In this document: one piece after another, positions 60,884 through 64,000 of the stretch
Position numbering within the stretch: the first letter of the stretch is position 1
How the letters are laid out: every line of letters starts with the position of its first letter
From: an uncultured Sinobacteraceae bacterium
Lineage (GTDB): Bacteria > Pseudomonadota > Gammaproteobacteria > Nevskiales > Nevskiaceae
NCBI GenBank assembly: GCA_903822975.1
Contig: CAIJRD010000020.1
Coordinates: forward strand, 1 to 64,000
Length of the DNA stretch: 64,000 nt
Direction: 5' to 3'
Program-made: the position numbers and the translations under genes
Notes under the pieces: model-generated
What the model was told of the DNA's origin: nothing
The model's database searches: none
Seen by the model: the letters and a program-made list of their open reading frames with translations, nothing else

Positions 60884-62047
60884 ATGGCCTGGAATGAACC
60901 CGGACCCGGGCGCGATCCCTGGACCCAGGGTTCCGGCGGCAAGCGTGGAGACAGCAAGCCGCCCGATCTCGGACAACTGCTGCAAAAGCTCAAGGCGCAG
61001 TTGCGTGGTAAAGGCGGCGGTCCGTCGACCAATCTGGTGGCGGCAGTTGCCAGCCTGCTGGTGGCGATCTGGCTGCTGTCTGGCTTTTACAGCATCGACG
61101 CAAAGGATCGTGGTGCCGTATTGCATTTCGGCGCACTCAAGCGCATCGACGATCCGGGCCTGCATTGGCACATTCCCTGGCCGGTGGAACGCGTCGAACG
61201 CATCGACGTCACGCAGGTGCGTCAGGCGCGTGAACGTGCCACGGTGCTGACCAAGGACAACAACCTCGTCGATGTCGAATTGCAGGTGCAGTATCACGTC
61301 GGTTCCGCCGAAGATTTCCTGCTCGGCGTCAGCGATCCCGACGACACCCTGCAGAATGTGCTGACCGGTCTGCTGCGCGAAGCCGCCGGCAACGTCGATG
61401 TCGACGCACTGCTCGGCGACGGCCGCAATACGCTCGCGCCGCGTGTGCAGGATGCCCTTCAGCAACGGCTCGATGCCTACAAGACCGGCCTCGTCGTCAC
61501 CGCCGTTGGCCTGCAGCAGATCCAGCCGCCGGAGCAAGTGCAGGCGGCGTTCGCCGATGCCATCAAGGCGCGCGAAGATCAGGATCGCTTGCGTGCGGAA
61601 GCGCATGCCTATGCCGATGCCAGACTGCCGAATGCGCGCGGTGAAGCCGCTCAGCGCATCACCGAGGCGACGTCGTATCGCGACGAATCGATTGCCCGCG
61701 CACAGGGCGACGTCGCACGTTTCGAAGCGGTGCTGGAGCAGTACCGCAAAGCGCCGAAGGTCACGCGCGAGCGGCTCTATCTCGATGCAATGAGCGAGAT
61801 CTACGGCAATACCACCAAGGTCCTGATCGATGCCGACAAGGGCAATCCGGTGATCTATCTGCCGCTCGATCAACTGGTCAAGAACGCACAGGCAAAGGCG
61901 CCCGAGGCCAGCACCGAGGCGGCACCGAATGCCGCGCCGTCGGCACCACCCGCGCACGCCGCACCGGGCAATTCCAACGGGAACGGCAGCAACAACAGTT
62001 ACGGCAACGGCGACGCCAATCGTTCGCGTGATCGGGGGAACCGTTGA
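60884..62047 (+). CDS. hflK: FtsH protease modulator HflK
   Basis: A 387-aa band-7/SPFH protein. A Gly/Pro-rich N-terminus (MAWNEPGPGRDPW) precedes one transmembrane segment (LVAAVASLLVAIWLLSGFY, about 50-68) and the SPFH domain (GLHWHIPWPVERVERIDV). A coiled-coil region with AREDQDRLRAEAHAYADARL follows. With HflC it forms the periplasmic cage around FtsH. The C-terminal tail is low-complexity Asn/Gly/Ala-rich (NSNGNGSNNSYGNGDAN). It overlaps hflC by 1 bp (TGATG). Confidence 0.95.
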   Translation: MAWNEPGPGRDPWTQGSGGKRGDSKPPDLGQLLQKLKAQLRGKGGGPSTNLVAAVASLLVAIWLLSGFYSIDAKDRGAVLHFGALKRIDDPGLHWHIPWPVERVERIDVTQVRQARERATVLTKDNNLVDVELQVQYHVGSAEDFLLGVSDPDDTLQNVLTGLLREAAGNVDVDALLGDGRNTLAPRVQDALQQRLDAYKTGLVVTAVGLQQIQPPEQVQAAFADAIKAREDQDRLRAEAHAYADARLPNARGEAAQRITEATSYRDESIARAQGDVARFEAVLEQYRKAPKVTRERLYLDAMSEIYGNTTKVLIDADKGNPVIYLPLDQLVKNAQAKAPEASTEAAPNAAPSAPPAHAAPGNSNGNGSNNSYGNGDANRSRDRGNR

Positions 62048-62925
62048 TGAAAATCAAACAACCACCGCTGCTGCCGGTCGCAATTCTCGCCGCCGCGCTG
62101 ATGGTGCTCGACGCCAGCTATTTCACCATCGATCAGCGCGTCAGCGGCGTCGTATTGCAGTTCGGCCAGATCGAACGCGTCGAGCAAGAGCCAGGCTTCC
62201 ACCTGCGCATTCCCTGGGTGCAGTCGGTTAAAAAATTCGATGCGCGATTACTGCCGGCAGAGAGCGGCCTGCAATCGCTGACGACCAAGGATCAGCGCGC
62301 GCTGCAGGTGGCTGCGTACGCGAAATGGCGTATCAGCGACGTTGCGCTGTTTTACAAGGCAACCGCCGGACAGCTGCGCGGCAACGACCTGATCTCCAAG
62401 GGTCTCGGCCGCGCCGTCACTGCTGAACTGTCGACGCATACGCTGCAGAACATCGTCAGCGCCGATGCTGGAATGTTGGCCGCACTCAAGCAGGCCGCGA
62501 CGGACCAGACGCGCGATCTGGGTGTCGAAATCGTCGACGTGCAGCTGAAGACGGTGGACCTGCCGAAAGACAACGACTACACCGAGGCGGTCTACGATCG
62601 TATGCGCGCCGAACGTCAGCGCGTTGCGGCCGACGTCCGCGCCCAGGGCAGCGAGGAAGCGCAGAAGATTCGCGCCGAGGCGGACGGCACCGCCCAGACC
62701 GTGCTGGCCGAAGCCTATCGCTCGGCCGAGCAGTTGCGCGGCGAGGGCGATGCCAAGGCCACCGAGATCTACGCCAAGGCCTACGGACAAGATCCGGAGT
62801 TCTTCGCGTTTTATCGTTCGCTGAATGCCTACCGCGCCTCGTTCAAGGACAAGCAGGATGTGCTGGTACTCGAGCCCAAGGGGCAGTTCTTCAAGTACTT
62901 CAAGGACGAGGGCAGCGGCAAGTGA
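62047..62925 (+). CDS. hflC: FtsH protease modulator HflC
   Basis: A 292-aa SPFH partner of HflK. An N-terminal signal-anchor (LLPVAILAAALMVLDASYFT) precedes the band-7 domain (VVLQFGQIERVEQEPGFHLR). The late MRAERQRVAADVRAQGSEEA and SEEAQKIRAEADG helices are HflC-typical, as is YGQDPEFFAFYRSLNAYR. ATG 62047 is chosen; the stop of hflK overlaps it. The complex restrains FtsH proteolysis at the inner membrane. Confidence 0.96.
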   Translation: MKIKQPPLLPVAILAAALMVLDASYFTIDQRVSGVVLQFGQIERVEQEPGFHLRIPWVQSVKKFDARLLPAESGLQSLTTKDQRALQVAAYAKWRISDVALFYKATAGQLRGNDLISKGLGRAVTAELSTHTLQNIVSADAGMLAALKQAATDQTRDLGVEIVDVQLKTVDLPKDNDYTEAVYDRMRAERQRVAADVRAQGSEEAQKIRAEADGTAQTVLAEAYRSAEQLRGEGDAKATEIYAKAYGQDPEFFAFYRSLNAYRASFKDKQDVLVLEPKGQFFKYFKDEGSGK

Positions 62926-62949
62926 TCGCGCCCGCGGCGTGCTGATCGT

Positions 62950-63144
62950 ATGCTGCAGGACATTCTGCGGGCGCTCGCCCTCGTGTTCGTGATCGAAGGC
63001 ATCCTGCCGTTCGTATCGCCGGCGCGTTCGCAACGCCTGTTCACGCGCCTTTCGCAACTCGACGAGCGCGCGGTGCGCGTGCTCGGTCTCACCAGCATGC
63101 TCGGCGGCGTGATTTCACTGCAGCTGCTGCGCTGGCTCGCTTAA
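62950..63144 (+). CDS. DUF2065/YjeT-like small membrane protein
   Basis: A 64-aa protein with two hydrophobic stretches: LRALALVFVIEGILPFVSPA (about 7-26) and VLGLTSMLGGVISLQLLRWL (about 44-63). The G-I-L-P-F/P-x-x-x-R pattern between helices is the DUF2065 signature. In E. coli yjeT lies right after hflC, as here. Function is unknown. Confidence 0.9.
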   Translation: MLQDILRALALVFVIEGILPFVSPARSQRLFTRLSQLDERAVRVLGLTSMLGGVISLQLLRWLA

Positions 63145-63160
63145 TCAATCAAGAAACGTC

Positions 63161-64000
63161 ATGACACGTACCTGGATGTTGCCGGAAGGCGTCGAAGAAT
63201 CGCTGCCGGCGGTGGCCTGGCGCATCGAAGCGCTGCGCCGCGCGCTGCTCGATCACTATCGCGGCAACGGCTATGAGCTGATCCTGCCGCCGCTGCTGGA
63301 GCATCTCGACACGCTGTTGACCGGTGCCGGCTCCGATCTCGAATCGCAGACGTTCAAGCTCACCGATCCCGCCGGCGGTCGCCTGTTGGGCCTGCGCGCC
63401 GACATGACCCCGCAGGCCGCACGCATCGCCACGCGCCATTTCGCCGATCAGCCGCAGGTGCGGCTGTGCTATCTCGGCACCGTGTTGCGCACGCGGCCAG
63501 ACAGCCTCGGCGGATCGCGCGCGCCGCGGCAGGTCGGCTGCGAATATTTCGGCGAAGCCGGTCTCGACGCGGATGTCGAAATCTTGCGGCTGATGCTGGA
63601 AACGCTGCAGCTCGCCAATGTCCGCGAAGTGCATGTCGATCTCGGTCATGTTGGCATCTACCGCGCGCTGTCGGCCAAGCTCGGGCTCGATGCCGACGAC
63701 GAGACTGCCGTGTTCGACATCCTGCAGCGCAAATCGCAGCCAGACCTGCGCGACTTCGCCGCAGCTCGCCGGCTCGCCGGCGACGCCATTGCCGGCATCG
63801 CCGCGCTGATGGAACTGAATGGCGATGTCACCGTTCTGCAGCGTGCGCGTCGCATCCTCGACCTCAAGCAGCCTGCCATTGCGGAGGGCCTGCAGGCCCT
63901 GGAACAGGCCGCGCAGGCGCTGAGCCGCTTCGCACCGGCAGTGCCCTTGCACATCGATCTGGCCGAGTTGCGCGGCTATCGCTACCAGACCGGCCTGGTG
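63161..64000 (+). CDS. hisZ: ATP phosphoribosyltransferase regulatory subunit HisZ (partial)
   Basis: 280 residues are visible from ATG 63161; the frame is still open at the window end. The class II aaRS-like fold is visible in WMLPEGVEESLPAVAWRIEA, LILPPLLEHLDTLL, LGLRADMTPQAARIATRHFA and QVGCEYFGEAGLDADVEILR. HisZ lacks aminoacylation and activates the short form of HisG in histidine synthesis. Its place after the hflC/yjeT genes is seen in pseudomonads and relatives. The family is about 380-400 aa, so roughly 100 residues are missing. Confidence 0.93.
   Translation, partial: MTRTWMLPEGVEESLPAVAWRIEALRRALLDHYRGNGYELILPPLLEHLDTLLTGAGSDLESQTFKLTDPAGGRLLGLRADMTPQAARIATRHFADQPQVRLCYLGTVLRTRPDSLGGSRAPRQVGCEYFGEAGLDADVEILRLMLETLQLANVREVHVDLGHVGIYRALSAKLGLDADDETAVFDILQRKSQPDLRDFAAARRLAGDAIAGIAALMELNGDVTVLQRARRILDLKQPAIAEGLQALEQAAQALSRFAPAVPLHIDLAELRGYRYQTGLV

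Overview
The window is GC-rich, densely coded chromosome of a gammaproteobacterium. Evidence: a miaA-hfq-hflX-hflK-hflC-(YjeT-like)-hisZ cluster, a ygfB-pepP-ubiH-ubiI cluster, an E. coli-type ArgA, xerD and dsbC, and an AddAB-like recombination pair. Gene content, GTG/TTG starts and RAYT-type transposase debris suggest the order Lysobacterales (Xanthomonadales), perhaps a Rhodanobacteraceae-like genus. The taxon is inference, not proof.

Layout. 1-2.0 kb is a scarred accessory patch: two fragments of REP-associated tyrosine transposases, a 20-nt RAYT-type terminal repeat in both orientations, and a RelE/ParE-family toxin plus HI1420-type antidote bracketed by two near-identical ~243-bp direct repeats. 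2.0-5.1 kb: zapE and plsC read leftward, xerD rightward. 5.2-7.8 kb: arsenic resistance island (arsR, ACR3 efflux pump, arsC) interrupted by an AT-richer small membrane-protein gene flanked by duplicated ~75-bp segments. 8-9.7 kb: K+/H+ antiporter (CvrA/NhaP2 type). 10.0-10.8 kb: dsbC, which is next to xerD in E. coli, so the ars and antiporter block looks inserted. 10.8-20.3 kb: a complete leftward kdp high-affinity K+ operon, including a 40-aa hydrophobic peptide gene before kdpF and an 84-aa two-TM gene plus a GNAT gene between kdpC and kdpD. 20.5-26.8 kb: AddA-like helicase-nuclease and its AddB-like partner. 26.8-30.5 kb: fdxA, bioA, a zinc alcohol dehydrogenase and a thioesterase. 30.8-33.1 kb: outer-membrane barrel protein and argA.

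33.3-41.6 kb holds ygfB-pepP-ubiH-ubiI, interrupted by a DUF3667 membrane protein and a large MscS channel. 41.6-47.0 kb: beta-carbonic anhydrase, S9 peptidase, MpaB-like oxygenase and an SDR. 47-56.3 kb: OPT transporter, rlmA, an SDR, dinB, a patatin-like phospholipase, a small membrane protein, and a divergent AraC regulator/fatty-acid desaturase pair. 56.5-57.8 kb: GST and an H-NS-like protein. 58.1-64 kb: the miaA-hfq-hfl-hisZ cluster, with hisZ running off the end.

A recurring peculiarity is short tandem DNA repeats. Hexamer or dodecamer runs lie inside otherwise conserved proteins (PlsC tail, AddA, DUF3667, S9 peptidase) and give low-complexity inserts such as GN, RGNT or DV. 8-, 9- and 10-bp tandem arrays sit at several gene ends, one of them across a stop codon. 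BioA carries an unusual ~55-aa insert near its PLP lysine. I found no CRISPR array, rRNA, tRNA or intact prophage. The most system-like unusual items are the repeat-bracketed toxin-antitoxin unit, the ars-operon insertion with duplicated flanks, and the extra small membrane proteins of the kdp operon.
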